A DNA stretch of 64,000 nucleotides from Mangrovibacter yixingensis (GTDB lineage Bacteria > Pseudomonadota > Gammaproteobacteria > Enterobacterales > Enterobacteriaceae), in contig NZ_JAIVKM010000002.1 of assembly GCF_020523985.1 (NCBI RefSeq), forward strand, positions 310,001-374,000. The letters run 5' to 3'. The position numbers and the translations under genes were made by a program. The notes below the pieces were generated by a model. It was not told the origin of the DNA. It searched no databases and saw only the letters and a program-made list of their open reading frames with translations. Of this stretch, positions 47,831-58,458 are shown piece by piece (within the stretch, counting starts at the first letter, position 1; the number at the start of each line of letters is the position of its first letter).

Positions 47831-50707
47831 CTAGTCGTATTCGCTCATCGGAACGCAGGAGCAGAACAGGTTGCGGTCACCATACACATCATCCAGGCGT
47901 TTAACAGTCGGCCAGTATTTATTACCGTAGCCTGCCGGGAACGCGGCAAGTTCACGGGTGTAGCTGTGCGGCCAGTCAGCCTGAGCCAGTTCTTGCTGTG
48001 TATGAGGTGCATTCACCAGTGGATTATCGCCAAGAGCCCATTCACCTGCACCAACTTTGGCAATTTCACCACGAATAGCCAGCATGGCATCAATAAAGCG
48101 ATCCAGTTCCACTTTGCTTTCCGATTCCGTTGGTTCAACCATCAGAGTACCTGCAACCGGGAAAGACATGGTTGGAGCATGGAACCCGTAATCAATCAGG
48201 CGTTTTGCGATATCAAGTTCGCTGATACCGGTTTGCTCTTTAAGCGGGCGAATATCCAGAATACATTCGTGAGCCACGCGGCCATCCCGGCCGGTATACA
48301 ACACCGGATAGGCATCTTTAAGGCGTGTGGCAATATAGTTGGCATTCAGAATTGCCGTCTGGCTTGCCTGTTTCAGGCCTTGTGAACCCATCATGCGGAT
48401 ATACATCCAGCTAATAGGCAGAATGGAAGCACTGCCAAATGGTGCGGCAGACACAGCGCCCTGCTGGGTCAGCATTTCTTCAATTTGCACCACGCTGTGG
48501 CCAGGAACAAACGGAGCCAGATGTGCTTTCACACCAATCGGCCCCATGCCCGGGCCGCCACCGCCGTGAGGAATACAGAAGGTTTTGTGCAGGTTAAGAT
48601 GCGACACATCCGAACCAATAAACCCTGGCGAAGTAATACCAACCTGGGCATTCATGTTCGCGCCATCCAGGTAAACCTGGCCACCCGCCTGATGGACAAT
48701 GTCACACACGGAGCGAATAGTTTCTTCATACACACCATGGGTTGACGGGTATGTCACCATGATGCAGGAGAGCTTGTCACCTGCTGCTTCTGCTTTGGCA
48801 CGCAAGTCATTGAGGTCGATATTGCCTTGCTTATCACAGGCAACCACGACTACCTGCATGCCCGCCATTTGCGCAGACGCCGGGTTGGTACCGTGTGCTG
48901 AACTTGGGATAAGGCAGATATCGCGCTGCCCCTGGTTGCAGCTTTCGTGGTAACGGCGAATCGCCAGCAGACCAGCATATTCCCCTTGGGCACCGGAGTT
49001 AGGCTGCATACACAATGCATCATAGCCGGTCAGTTTCACCAGCCACTCAGACAATTGGTTAATCATGTAGTGATAACCTTCAGCCTGATCAACCGGGCAG
49101 AACGGGTGCAGTTCAGCAAATTCGGGCCAGGTGATGGGGATCATTTCTGCCGCAGCATTGAGCTTCATTGTGCAAGACCCCAGTGGGATCATAGCCTGGT
49201 TCAGTGCCAGGTCTTTACGCTCCAGGCTGTGCATATAACGCATCATCTCAGTTTCACTGTGATAACGGTTGAAAACCGGATGCGTCAGAATGGCGTCATC
49301 ACGCAGCATTTCAGCCTGAATGGAGCGGCTGTCCAGTGCAGTTTCTTGATCCAGCTGGGCGATATCCAGACCATGGTCGTCCCCCACCAGCACACTAAAC
49401 AGGTTGAGAACATCTTCACGAGTCGTGGTTTCATCCAGGGTAATACCCACTGCATTATGAATATCGCTACGCAGGTTGATACCTTGTGCCTGAGCACGCG
49501 CCAGAACACTGGCTTTGTCGCTGACTTCCACACAAAGCGTATCAAACCAGTGCTGGTGACGCAGTGAAAACCCTTTTTGCTTCAGGCCGCAAGCCAGAAT
49601 ATCGGTAAAGCGATGGATACGCCCAGCAATACGTTTCAGGCCAACCGGGCCGTGCCATACAGCATACAGGCTGGCAATATTGGCCAGTAACACCTGGGAA
49701 GTACAAATATTGGAGTTCGCCTTTTCACGGCGGATATGTTGTTCGCGGGTTTGCATTGCCATACGCAATGCTATGTTACCGGCTGCATCGCGGGATACAC
49801 CAATCAGCCGCCCTGGCATCGCACGTTTATGTGCGTCGCGTGCAGCAAAGAAAGCGGCGTGCGGGCCGCCATAGCCCATCGGCACCCCAAAACGTTGTGC
49901 GGAACCGAAGACAATATCAGCCCCTTGTTTACCTGGTGCCGTCAGCATGACCAGCGCCATAATATCCGCAGCAACACTCACCACGATATTACGCTGTTTC
50001 AGTTGCGCGATTAAATCGCCGTAATTATGTACTTCACCGGTTGTCCCTACCTGCTGTAACAACACGCCAAAGATATCCGGTAATTCCAGCACTTTTTCGG
50101 CGTCATCGACCACAACCTCAAAACCAAAGGTTTCGGCGCGAGTACGAACAACATCCAGAGTCTGTGGATGAACGTCATTTGCTACAAAAAAGCGGTTCGC
50201 ATTTTTGAGCTTACTAACACGTTTGGCCATCGCCATGGCTTCTGCAGCCGCTGTCGCTTCATCCAGCAGAGAAGCAGACGCCATGTCCATCCCGGTGAGG
50301 TCCAGAGTCACTTGCTGGAAATTCAGCAATGCTTCCAGGCGCCCCTGAGAAACTTCTGGCTGATACGGAGTGTATGCCGTATACCAGCCTGGGTTTTCCA
50401 GCATGTTACGTAAAATAACAGGTGGCGTGTGAACCGCCGTATACCCCATACCGATAAACGAACGGAAACGCTTGTTGCGGCTTGCAATCGCTTTTAATTC
50501 AGCCAGCGCCTGCGCTTCGGTAGCCGCTTCACCAATATAAGGTGGTTGTGCCAGTTGAATATCTTTGGGCACAATCTGCCCGGTCAGCGCATCCAGTGAA
50601 TCGGCACCAACTGCAGCGAGCATGGCCTGCTGTTGATCAGGCGACGGGCCAATATGGCGACCGATAAACGCTTCATTGTTTTCCAGTTGGCTTAAAGTCT
50701 GGGTCAT
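47831..50707 (-). CDS. gcvP: GcvP, glycine dehydrogenase (decarboxylating), P protein
   Basis: The 958-residue PLP enzyme decarboxylates glycine and transfers the aminomethyl group to lipoylated GcvH. The PLP lysine lies in [20 protein letters not shown] near residue 705. The N-terminal half carries [19 protein letters not shown]. Length equals E. coli GcvP within one residue. It is the last gene of gcvTHP, and an intrinsic terminator follows. Confidence 0.98.
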   Translation of the reverse strand: MTQTLSQLENNEAFIGRHIGPSPDQQQAMLAAVGADSLDALTGQIVPKDIQLAQPPYIGEAATEAQALAELKAIASRNKRFRSFIGMGYTAVHTPPVILRNMLENPGWYTAYTPYQPEVSQGRLEALLNFQQVTLDLTGMDMASASLLDEATAAAEAMAMAKRVSKLKNANRFFVANDVHPQTLDVVRTRAETFGFEVVVDDAEKVLELPDIFGVLLQQVGTTGEVHNYGDLIAQLKQRNIVVSVAADIMALVMLTAPGKQGADIVFGSAQRFGVPMGYGGPHAAFFAARDAHKRAMPGRLIGVSRDAAGNIALRMAMQTREQHIRREKANSNICTSQVLLANIASLYAVWHGPVGLKRIAGRIHRFTDILACGLKQKGFSLRHQHWFDTLCVEVSDKASVLARAQAQGINLRSDIHNAVGITLDETTTREDVLNLFSVLVGDDHGLDIAQLDQETALDSRSIQAEMLRDDAILTHPVFNRYHSETEMMRYMHSLERKDLALNQAMIPLGSCTMKLNAAAEMIPITWPEFAELHPFCPVDQAEGYHYMINQLSEWLVKLTGYDALCMQPNSGAQGEYAGLLAIRRYHESCNQGQRDICLIPSSAHGTNPASAQMAGMQVVVVACDKQGNIDLNDLRAKAEAAGDKLSCIMVTYPSTHGVYEETIRSVCDIVHQAGGQVYLDGANMNAQVGITSPGFIGSDVSHLNLHKTFCIPHGGGGPGMGPIGVKAHLAPFVPGHSVVQIEEMLTQQGAVSAAPFGSASILPISWMYIRMMGSQGLKQASQTAILNANYIATRLKDAYPVLYTGRDGRVAHECILDIRPLKEQTGISELDIAKRLIDYGFHAPTMSFPVAGTLMVEPTESESKVELDRFIDAMLAIRGEIAKVGAGEWALGDNPLVNAPHTQQELAQADWPHSYTRELAAFPAGYGNKYWPTVKRLDDVYGDRNLFCSCVPMSEYD

Positions 50708-50782
50708 GGGCGGTATTTCCTGAAACGAAACTTACGATAAGTAGATAGCTACAGGGCTGGCAGGTTACCAGCCCACAGGGTT

Positions 50783-51172
50783 TTATTCGTCTTCTAGCAG
50801 CGCTTCATAGGCTTCTGCATCCAGCAACGCATCAATCTCGGAGGCATCGCTGGCTTTGATTTTGAAAATCCAGCCATTGCCATAAGGCTCGCTGTTAACC
50901 TGTTCCGGGCTGTCATTCAGTTCTTCATTAACAGCAACAATCTCACCGCTTACCGGTGCGTAGATATCTGAAGCAGCTTTAACAGATTCCGCAACAGCGC
51001 AATCATCACCGGCACCAACAGTGGCACCGACTTCCGGCAGGTCAACAAACACCATATCGCCCAGCAGTTCTTGCGCGTGTTCGGTAATACCTACAGTGTA
51101 AGTACCATCGTCTTCTTTACGCAGCCACTCATGCTCTTTGGTGTATTTCAGCTCGTTAGGCACATTGCTCAT
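50783..51172 (-). CDS. gcvH: GcvH, glycine cleavage H protein (lipoyl carrier)
   Basis: The 129-residue carrier has its lipoylated lysine at residue 65 in [15 protein letters not shown], within the standard lipoyl hammerhead fold. It shuttles the aminomethyl group between GcvP and GcvT. It lies 20 bp after gcvT and 75 bp before gcvP. Confidence 0.97.
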   Translation of the reverse strand: MSNVPNELKYTKEHEWLRKEDDGTYTVGITEHAQELLGDMVFVDLPEVGATVGAGDDCAVAESVKAASDIYAPVSGEIVAVNEELNDSPEQVNSEPYGNGWIFKIKASDASEIDALLDAEAYEALLEDE

Positions 51173-51192
51173 GGTTCTCTCCTGATAAAAAT

Positions 51193-52290
51193 TTACTGCG
51201 CCACCGGTTTGCCGGCGCGAACAAAAATCGGTTTAGTAACATGCACTGGCATTTCCCGGTTACGAATCTGAACAACCGCTGTACTGCCAATACCTGCTGG
51301 CACACGCGCCAGTGCAATACTGTAGCCCAGGGTTGGAGAAAAAGATCCGCTGGTGATAACACCCTCGCGAGCTGTGCCTTCGGTGTCGGTGAAACGAACA
51401 GGCAGACCACCGCGGAGTACACCTTTCTCGGTCATCACCAGGCCAACCAATTGTTCGGTTCCGTGCAGGCGTTGTGCTTCAAGAGCATCGCGCCCAATAA
51501 AGTCACGCTCTTCCGGTTGCCAGGCAATAGTCCAGCCCATATTTGCAGCCAGGGGAGACACACTTTCGTCCATCTCCTGACCGTATAAATTCATTCCGGC
51601 TTCAAGGCGCAGAGTATCCCTGGCTCCCAGACCGCAAGGTTTCACCCCAGCCTTAACCAGTTGAGCCCAAAAATCTGCTGCCTGCCCGGCTGGCAGTGCG
51701 ATTTCGTAACCGGCTTCTCCGGTATACCCGGTCGTAGCAATGAAAAAATCCCCGGACTGAACGCCAAAGAAAGGTTTCATACCCTCAACAGCCTGTTGCT
51801 GCTGCGCAGTAAACAAGGTTGCCGCTTTTTGCTGTGCATTAGGGCCTTGTACTGCAATCAGTGACAAGTCATCACGCACACTGATATCAATGTGGTAGGC
51901 GCTGGCTTGTTGATTGATCCAGGCAAGATCTTTTTCACGGGTTGCAGAATTGACGACCAGGCGGAACCAGGTGTCGGAGAGAAAGTAAACTATCAGATCG
52001 TCGATAACACCAGCCGAAGCATTAAGCATACCGGTGTAGAGTGCTTTACCCGGCAGAGTTAACTTCGCAACATCATTTGCCAGCAAATAGCGCAGGAATT
52101 CGCGAGTACGTTCGCCATGAAGATCAACAATCGTCATATGCGACACATCAAACATACCGGCGTCCGTGCGTACGGCGTGGTGTTCATCAATTTGCGAGCC
52201 ATAATGCAACGGCATCATCCAGCCATGGAAATCTACCATGCGCGCGCCGCACTGCTTATGCTGCTCAAACAACGGAGTTTGCTGAGTCAT
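51193..52290 (-). CDS. gcvT: GcvT, aminomethyltransferase (T protein)
   Basis: The 365-residue enzyme moves the methylene group to tetrahydrofolate and releases ammonia. Family motifs are present: [49 protein letters not shown] and [22 protein letters not shown] 52290 has AGAGGAAAG upstream and matches E. coli; the earlier in-frame residues do not. It is the first gene of gcvTHP. Confidence 0.97.
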   Translation of the reverse strand: MTQQTPLFEQHKQCGARMVDFHGWMMPLHYGSQIDEHHAVRTDAGMFDVSHMTIVDLHGERTREFLRYLLANDVAKLTLPGKALYTGMLNASAGVIDDLIVYFLSDTWFRLVVNSATREKDLAWINQQASAYHIDISVRDDLSLIAVQGPNAQQKAATLFTAQQQQAVEGMKPFFGVQSGDFFIATTGYTGEAGYEIALPAGQAADFWAQLVKAGVKPCGLGARDTLRLEAGMNLYGQEMDESVSPLAANMGWTIAWQPEERDFIGRDALEAQRLHGTEQLVGLVMTEKGVLRGGLPVRFTDTEGTAREGVITSGSFSPTLGYSIALARVPAGIGSTAVVQIRNREMPVHVTKPIFVRAGKPVAQ

Positions 52291-52695
52291 GCTTTCCTCT
52301 TCAGTAATAGCCCGCAATTTGCGGAACGTTCCAGTCTGGCGACGGAAAAAAACATTCCGGCTTACCACGACGCAAACGTTATCTTTTGCCTGAACTTACC
52401 ACCGAAAAGCCTGCTTAACCATAAGGTAAAATGAGTCATCACTTTATCTTATGGCTGTTTTTAGCAACAACATCACTAGTTAATTAAACTGGATTAACCA
52501 CAAAAACATAAAATTTTCTCCAGCTTTTGCATCCCCGTTTCCGATTTAAATGATATTAATCTCCAAATACTCAGGGAAACTCGAAAACCAGAAAAAAATT
52601 CGGATAAATAAAACTAATCTGAAAAAAGTAGTGAAATTAGAATATTTCAAATGAACGGTGCGCCGGTTTACAAACCGTAAACACGACGCAGGAGA
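52291..52695. promoter_or_regulatory. gcvT promoter region
   Basis: The 405-bp gap between ubiI and gcvT, on the minus strand, is AT-rich around 52470-52650. No gene is seen. In E. coli this region binds GcvA (motif CTAAT), Lrp and PurR. A CTAAT occurs at 52614-52618, but I cannot assign sites with confidence. A short hairpin-like CGGTTT/AAACCG at 52664-52677 lies just after the ubiI stop. Confidence 0.5.
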
Positions 52696-53904
52696 TCAGT
52701 CACGCAGCCATTGGGGTAAATTATCAAGCCCCATGGCCTGGCGAATAATGCGGGGTTTAACGCCGGGTAATGTGTCGGCGAGTTTCAGGCCAACATCACG
52801 CACCAGCTTCAGTGCCGGGTTAGTGCCTGCGAATAATTCCCTGAAGGATTGCATGCCAGCCAGCATCAGTGCGGCATTATGCTTACGCCGGCGCTCATAG
52901 CGGCGCAGATACAGGTACTGACCAATATCTTTGCACTGCTGGTGCAAGCGCCGTAATTCGCCCACCAGCTCAGCCGCATCCATAAAGCCCAGGTTCACGC
53001 CCTGCCCTGCAAGTGGGTGAATGGTGTGCGCAGCATCGCCCACCAAAGCCAGCCGTTGAGCGGCAAACTGCCGCGCATAACGCCCTGTCAGAGGAAAACA
53101 CTGGCGCTCACTGACTAGCTCACAGCGGCCCAGACGTAAATCAAATGCAATACTCAGTTCCCTGTTAAACACTTCAGGGGCCACATCCTGCATTTCACGG
53201 GCTTTATCGGGCGGTAATGACCAAACAATAGAACACAAGTGAGGATCGTTAAGCGGTAGAAAAGCCAGGATACCATCACCATGAAACACCTGACGGGCAA
53301 CAGCCTGGTGAGGATTTTGGGTTCGAATAGTGGCGACCAGGGCATGATGCTGGTAGTCCCAGAAAGTCAGCGGGATATTCGCCTGGTTACGCAACCAGGA
53401 GTGTGCGCCATCAGCACCAACAACCAGACGTGCAGTGAGCATCTCGCCATCTTTGAGCGTGATGAATGCTTCATTTTCACCCCAGGCAACGGAATTCACT
53501 TCCGCTGGCGCATAGAGCGACACATCTGCTGATTGCTCAGCTTGTTGCCACAAGGCCTGGTTTATCACGTTATTTTCAATGATATAACCCAGTGCATTTT
53601 CACCCGCCGTTCGGTCATCAAAGGCAATACGACCAAAGCTGTCTTTTTCCCATACTTCCATGCCATGCCATTCACTGGTGCGCTGCGGTGCCATTCGCTC
53701 CCAGGCCCCCAAACGGCGCAGTAATTTTTCACTGGCCGCATTGATTGCCGAAACGCGCAGCGCAGGAGGCGCAGACGTATCAACTGGCTGGCATGGCTGG
53801 TTTTCCACTACAGCAACCCGTAACCCGCTGCCCTGAAGGCCACAAGCCACAGCCAGCCCCACCATTCCGCCGCCAATAATGGCGACATCCACACTCTGAA
53901 CCAT
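52696..53904 (-). CDS. ubiI: UbiI, ubiquinone C5-hydroxylase
   Basis: This 402-residue FAD monooxygenase acts in aerobic ubiquinone synthesis (formerly VisC). Dinucleotide motif: IIGGGMVGLAVACGLQGSG near residue 9; second FAD motif: GDAAHTIHPLAGQGVNLGF near 290. It lies 8 bp after ubiH in the pepP-ubiH-ubiI operon. Confidence 0.96.
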   Translation of the reverse strand: MVQSVDVAIIGGGMVGLAVACGLQGSGLRVAVVENQPCQPVDTSAPPALRVSAINAASEKLLRRLGAWERMAPQRTSEWHGMEVWEKDSFGRIAFDDRTAGENALGYIIENNVINQALWQQAEQSADVSLYAPAEVNSVAWGENEAFITLKDGEMLTARLVVGADGAHSWLRNQANIPLTFWDYQHHALVATIRTQNPHQAVARQVFHGDGILAFLPLNDPHLCSIVWSLPPDKAREMQDVAPEVFNRELSIAFDLRLGRCELVSERQCFPLTGRYARQFAAQRLALVGDAAHTIHPLAGQGVNLGFMDAAELVGELRRLHQQCKDIGQYLYLRRYERRRKHNAALMLAGMQSFRELFAGTNPALKLVRDVGLKLADTLPGVKPRIIRQAMGLDNLPQWLRD

Positions 53905-53912
53905 AATATTCC

Positions 53913-55091
53913 TTACCGAATCACCCAGCCCAGGGTGCGTTTTGCCAGTGCCTCACGCACTGGCGCCAGGATATCCATCGCCATTAAACCTATGTTGCGC
54001 CCAACAACCAGCGGCCCCCATTGGTTGGCAAACAAGTGAACCAATCCGTCAGTGACACCAATTGTCGCTGCCCGGTCAGGAGAACGGCGCGCATTATAGC
54101 GTGCCAGTACCGCATATGAGCCAGGATCCTGCTGCTGATTAAACGCACTGGCGAATTCTTCGGCCAGTGACATCACATCGCGTATGCCAAGATTAAAACC
54201 CTGCCCGGCAATGGGATGCATAGTTTGCGCTGCGTTGCCCACTGCTACGACTCGGTGTGAAGTCGCGGTAACTGCGGTTGTTAACCGAAGTGGGTATGCG
54301 CTGCGTGCGCCCACATGGCAAATACGCCCCAGCCGCCAGCCAAATGCTTGCTGAAGTTGTGCGCAAAACTTTTCATCATTCCAGTTCATAACATCCGCAT
54401 GTTGTGATAACGGATGGCACCAAACCAGCGAGCTACGCCCACCAGACATCGGCAGCATCGCCAGTGGCCCATTGTCAGTGAAGCGCTCAAACGCCCGGCC
54501 ATCTGGTGAACAAGCGGTTGTTACGTTGGCGATAACTGCCACCTGTTGGTAGTCAGCTTGTTGCCAGGCAAGGCCACAAGCCTGGCCAACGGCTGACAAT
54601 GTGCCATCTGCTGCAACCAGTGCTTTGCCCACAACAGTTGTTTGGTTATCCAGTACCACTGTCACGTTGTCAGTGCTGCGGGTGACAGACTCAACTCGTG
54701 CCGGGCAATGCAACGTAACGCCCGGTGCATTGCGTAACAGCCCAAACAGGCGAACCCCGGCATCATGCAGTTCAACAACATGGCCCAGGGCATTAATGCC
54801 ATAATCTTCTGCCTGTAGTGTTACAAACCCTGCATGACCACGGTCACTAACCTGAACTTGTGTTAGTGGCGTTGCGCAGTCTTGCAGTGCCTGCCACACC
54901 CCAAGTTTTTCTAACTGAGTAGACGTCCCTTTTGCCAGGGCGATAGCCCTGGCATCAAACCCCGGGTGGTGAGTGGCATCCGGGGAGCGGGCCTCTATCA
55001 GATGAACCGGCAACTTGCCCTTAGTCAGAGTGGAGATAGCCAGCGCGAGTGTAGCACCGGTCATTCCCCCCCCTGCGATCACAATGCTCAT
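53913..55091 (-). CDS. ubiH: UbiH, ubiquinone C1-hydroxylase
   Basis: This 392-residue FAD monooxygenase (2-octaprenyl-6-methoxyphenol hydroxylase) starts with VIAGGGMTGATLALAIS and has the second motif VGNAAQTMHPIAGQGFNLG. Its ATG overlaps the pepP stop by 4 bases. It is paralogous to ubiI, the next gene. Confidence 0.96.
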   Translation of the reverse strand: MSIVIAGGGMTGATLALAISTLTKGKLPVHLIEARSPDATHHPGFDARAIALAKGTSTQLEKLGVWQALQDCATPLTQVQVSDRGHAGFVTLQAEDYGINALGHVVELHDAGVRLFGLLRNAPGVTLHCPARVESVTRSTDNVTVVLDNQTTVVGKALVAADGTLSAVGQACGLAWQQADYQQVAVIANVTTACSPDGRAFERFTDNGPLAMLPMSGGRSSLVWCHPLSQHADVMNWNDEKFCAQLQQAFGWRLGRICHVGARSAYPLRLTTAVTATSHRVVAVGNAAQTMHPIAGQGFNLGIRDVMSLAEEFASAFNQQQDPGSYAVLARYNARRSPDRAATIGVTDGLVHLFANQWGPLVVGRNIGLMAMDILAPVREALAKRTLGWVIR

Positions 55092-56401
55092 GAGTGTGAT
55101 GCCGCCATCAACGCTTCAATATCATCAGCAGATTTCACCACGCTGGCAGTCAGGTTCTCGTTCCCGTTGGCAGTAATCACAATGTCATCTTCGATACGAA
55201 TACCAATGCCGCGGTAGATTTCCGGTACATCTGCATCCGGGGCGATATATAAGCCAGGCTCTACTGTCAGCACCATGCCGGGTTCAAGCGGGCGTGAGCG
55301 ATCCGGCCCATATTCCCCAACATCATGGACATCAAGCCCCAACCAGTGGCTCAGACCATGCATGAAAAATTGCCGGTGAGCATTCTGAGTTATCAGGGTG
55401 TCAATATCGCCTTGCAGAATATCCAGACGCACAAGGCCAGTGACCATCACACGGACAATGGCTTCGGTCACTTCCTGCATAGTTTTGCCTGGGCCGTACA
55501 GCGAAAGCGCTGTTTCCAACGATTCCAGTACGATGTCATAAATCGCCCGCTGGGCCGGAGTAAAGCGCCCATTGACGGGGAAAGTACGGGTAATATCCCC
55601 TGCATATCCTTCTAACTCGCACCCGGCATCAATTAATACCAGGTCGCCGTCACGCAGCAGGCTCTCATTTTCGGTGTAATGAAGAATACAGCCATTTTCG
55701 CCCCCACCAACAATCGTGTTGTAAGAGGGGTAACGTGCACCATGGTGGTTAAATTCGTGGAGGATTTCGCCTTCCAGTTGGTATTCATACATCCCAGGAC
55801 GACACTGCATCATTGCCCGTGTGTGACCCAATGCTGTTATCTCCCCAGCACGGCGCAACACTGCAATTTCCTCTGGTGATTTAAACAGGCGCATATCATG
55901 CACCCAGGGCCGCCAGTCAGTCAGTGTGGAAGGCGCTTTCAGGTTTTGGCGACTGCCTTTGCGTAATTTATCCAGCGCGCCAAAAACAATGCTGTCTGCA
56001 TAGCCATAGAGGCCTTGTGCGTGGTAAACGCAGTCGAGCCCATTGAGCAGTTGAGCGAGGTTGTCATTCACCTCGTCAAAAGCCAGAGCCCTGTCCACCC
56101 CTAACTTTTCCGGTGCGGCTTCCTGGCCCAGGCGGCGTCCAAACCAAATCTCTGCCGTTTTATCCCGCACTCGGTTAAACAACACACTGTGATTGTGCTT
56201 GTCATCGCTCTTGATTAATACCAGCAATGCTTCCGGCTCGTTAAAACCCGTGAAGTACCAGAAATCACTATTTTGCCGATAGGGATACTCACTGTCTGCA
56301 CTACGCGGCGCTTCGGGGGCCGCAAAAAACAGTGCCGCACTGGCTGGTGCCATTTTTGCCAGCATTGCCTGGCGGCGGCGAAGAAATTCCTGTTGAATCA
56401 T
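55088..56401 (-). CDS. pepP: PepP, Xaa-Pro aminopeptidase (proline aminopeptidase II)
   Basis: The 437-residue manganese peptidase removes N-terminal residues before proline. Metal ligands lie in VLIDAGCELEGYAGDITRTFPV, HGLSHWLGLDVHDVGEYG, LTVEPGLYIAP and RIEDDIVIT. ATG 56401 has GGAGGGG upstream. The N-terminus (MIQQEFLRRRQ) is four residues shorter than E. coli. It heads pepP-ubiH-ubiI after ygfB. Confidence 0.96.
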   Translation of the reverse strand: MIQQEFLRRRQAMLAKMAPASAALFFAAPEAPRSADSEYPYRQNSDFWYFTGFNEPEALLVLIKSDDKHNHSVLFNRVRDKTAEIWFGRRLGQEAAPEKLGVDRALAFDEVNDNLAQLLNGLDCVYHAQGLYGYADSIVFGALDKLRKGSRQNLKAPSTLTDWRPWVHDMRLFKSPEEIAVLRRAGEITALGHTRAMMQCRPGMYEYQLEGEILHEFNHHGARYPSYNTIVGGGENGCILHYTENESLLRDGDLVLIDAGCELEGYAGDITRTFPVNGRFTPAQRAIYDIVLESLETALSLYGPGKTMQEVTEAIVRVMVTGLVRLDILQGDIDTLITQNAHRQFFMHGLSHWLGLDVHDVGEYGPDRSRPLEPGMVLTVEPGLYIAPDADVPEIYRGIGIRIEDDIVITANGNENLTASVVKSADDIEALMAASHS

Positions 56402-56433
56402 CACCCCTCCTTCCGTTACTGAACCCAGTTTGC

Positions 56434-57015
56434 TTAATGCAGTGTGGGTTTTTGTTGTACTTCTGGCGCTGTTGGTTGCTGCCGGTTGAATGTTTCGTAG
56501 CACAGCAATGCAGCAACACGCACATACTCAACAATTTCTTCCAAAGACATTTCCAGCTCTTCGATGTCTTCGTCTTCGTCGTAACCCAGTTGGGCGATAT
56601 TGCGTAAATCAGCAATTGCTTCACCAAGGTCACCTTTCACTTTATCCAGACGAGGCTGTGTCACCCCCAAGCCCAGCAGGAAGTGATTCACCCAGCCAGA
56701 AAGAGCATCTGCGCGGTCAAAAACCGACACATCTTCACCTTCTGGCATGAAAAGCTGGAACTGAAAGCCTTCATCCTCCAGTGCATCACTGGTGGCACTG
56801 TGCATTTGGCGCAGGCTATCAGCAAGGTTCTGGCTGAACGCCAGGCCTTCGTTAGTCAAATCGTGGACAAGCGGTTGCCAGGAACTGTCATTGTTCCCGC
56901 CACATAAGATTCCGCTAATCAATCCGTGCATTTCCGACGGCGTTAAACCAACATTTTGTTGGTTTAGTAACTGGTTTATGCTGGCATAGCCAGGCATCTC
57001 ATTTTGTATAGACAT
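56434..57015 (-). CDS. ygfB: YgfB, UPF0149 family protein
   Basis: The 193-residue all-helical protein is nearly identical in pattern to E. coli YgfB ([67 protein letters not shown]). In Pseudomonas aeruginosa a homologue influences beta-lactam resistance; its role here is not known. Start ATG 57015 aligns with E. coli, while an ATG two codons upstream is also possible. It lies 32 bp before pepP. Confidence 0.93.
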   Translation of the reverse strand: MSIQNEMPGYASINQLLNQQNVGLTPSEMHGLISGILCGGNNDSSWQPLVHDLTNEGLAFSQNLADSLRQMHSATSDALEDEGFQFQLFMPEGEDVSVFDRADALSGWVNHFLLGLGVTQPRLDKVKGDLGEAIADLRNIAQLGYDEDEDIEELEMSLEEIVEYVRVAALLCYETFNRQQPTAPEVQQKPTLH

Positions 57016-57180
57016 ACGCATTCTTCGTCGTTGGGAAGCTAAGTTCGTGTTATGCTACCACTTCGGCCCCAGGAGATACCAGAAAAGGGCTTGTATCTTC
57101 ATATAAGGGTAGCTATAGTAGCGCCCCTTCGCCGCCCCAGGGCTGCGATAAGGCAGGCGAGTAAACAGCAGGAAGGTGTC

Positions 57181-57510
57181 ATGTCTGCAGAACCAGTCGA
57201 CATTCAAATTTTTGGTCGTTCACTGCGCGTGAATTGTCCGCCTGAACAACGTGATGCGCTGAATCTGGCCGCTGATGAGTTAAATCAACGGTTGCAAGAT
57301 CTTAAAGTTCGCACTAGAGTCACCAATACAGAGCAACTGGTTTTCATTGCGGCGCTCAATATCTGTTACGAGCTGTCACAAGAAAAATCGAAAACCCGTG
57401 ACTATGCTGCCAGTATGGAGCAACGAATCCGGATGTTACAGCAGACCATCGAACAAGCATTACTTGAGCAAGGTCGCATAACTGAAAAGCCGGAAACGAA
57501 GTTTGAATAA
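57181..57510 (+). CDS. zapA: ZapA, FtsZ-ring-associated protein
   Basis: The 109-residue protein has the length of E. coli ZapA. An N-terminal head ([20 protein letters not shown]) precedes a C-terminal coiled coil ([23 protein letters not shown]). It cross-links FtsZ filaments at midcell. ATG 57181 has AGGAAGG upstream; the longer upstream frame is non-coding. The 6S RNA gene follows 41 bp later. Confidence 0.96.
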   Translation: MSAEPVDIQIFGRSLRVNCPPEQRDALNLAADELNQRLQDLKVRTRVTNTEQLVFIAALNICYELSQEKSKTRDYAASMEQRIRMLQQTIEQALLEQGRITEKPETKFE

Positions 57511-57551
57511 CAATTCAGGGTTGGCTGTGATACAGTAACCATGAATTAAAA

Positions 57552-57735
57552 ATTTCTCTGAGATGTTCGCAAGCGGGCCAGTCCCCTGAGCCGATATTTC
57601 AAACAAACAGAATGTGACGCTCCACGACCGGTGAGCATGCCCGGTCAGTCCGGGAAGCCTTAAGGTCGTGACGACACATTCACCTTGAACCACGGGTTCA
57701 AGGGTTACAGCCTGCGGCGGCATCTCGGAGATTCC
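57552..57735 (+). ncRNA. ssrS: 6S RNA
   Basis: The 184-nt RNA matches E. coli 6S RNA end to end. The 5' ATTTCTCTGAGATGTTCGC pairs with the 3' GCGGCGGCATCTCGGAGATT, and the central bubble regions and the CCTTGAACC/GGGTTCAAGG hairpin are conserved. 6S RNA mimics an open promoter and binds RNA polymerase sigma-70 in stationary phase. It stands between zapA and fau, as in E. coli. Confidence 0.97.
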
Positions 57736-57761
57736 CTCTTTCTTTTCATCAGCCATTGTCT

Positions 57762-58370
57762 ATGTCGCACTCTCCGGATGTATCAGCTTCCCGGCAACAT
57801 ATTCGTCAGCACATTCGCCAGGTTCGGCGGGCTCTAACTCCTCACCAACAGCAAATCTCTGCCAATGAAGCGGCTGAACGCTTTCTGGCCTGGGAACCTG
57901 CAGCTAACGCACAGCATATTGGGTTATTTCTCTCGGTAGATGGCGAGCTTGACACACGTCCACTGATTGAACGATTGTGGGCGATGAACCGAGCGGTTTA
58001 CCTTCCCGTACTACACCCGTTCAGCACGGGCGGGCTAATTATGGTGCGCTATTCGCCAGATACAGAACTGGTAGTCAACCGTCTGAGAATTCCCGAGCCT
58101 CGCCTGGATGTACGCCATATTCTGCCCTTGCAGCACCTGGATATTCTGGTAACACCTTTGGTGGCTTTTGATAGCACCGGGCAACGCCTGGGAATGGGTG
58201 GTGGGTTTTATGACCGGACCCTACAAAACTGGCGCGAACATGGCTTTATACCCGTAGGTTATGCTCATGACTGCCAGCAAGTGGAGAGACTCCCTGCCGA
58301 GCGCTGGGATATTCCATTACCCGCTATTGTCACACCATCAAAACGTTGGGTCTGGAACACTCCGGGCTAA
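57762..58370 (+). CDS. fau: Fau (YgfA), 5-formyltetrahydrofolate cyclo-ligase
   Basis: The 202-residue enzyme recycles 5-formyl-THF to methenyl-THF with ATP. Motifs: FLSVDGELDTRPLIERL, LVAFDSTGQRLGMGGGFYDRTL (ATP and substrate loop) and GYAHDCQQVERLPAERWDIPL. ATG 57762 is preferred over a TTG two codons upstream. The N-terminus is about 20 residues longer than the usual E. coli annotation. In E. coli it is cotranscribed with 6S RNA. Confidence 0.94.
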   Translation: MSHSPDVSASRQHIRQHIRQVRRALTPHQQQISANEAAERFLAWEPAANAQHIGLFLSVDGELDTRPLIERLWAMNRAVYLPVLHPFSTGGLIMVRYSPDTELVVNRLRIPEPRLDVRHILPLQHLDILVTPLVAFDSTGQRLGMGGGFYDRTLQNWREHGFIPVGYAHDCQQVERLPAERWDIPLPAIVTPSKRWVWNTPG

Positions 58371-58392
58371 CAGCTACTCTGCCTGGCGCATA

Positions 58393-58420
58393 AAAAAGCC
58401 TTCCCAAGGGAAGGCTTTTT
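58393..58420. terminator. Bidirectional terminator between fau and serA
   Basis: The stem AAAAAGCCTTC / GAAGGCTTTTT with a short CCAAGG apex serves the convergent fau and serA genes, with T runs on both strands. Confidence 0.92.
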
Positions 58421-58458
58421 ACGGGCAAAACATCTTTGCCCGGGTGTATTACCACCAA

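Noticed and set aside
52291..52695. Glycine riboswitch upstream of gcvT
   Set aside because: No paired aptamer core is visible; enteric gcvT operons are controlled by GcvA, Lrp and PurR instead.
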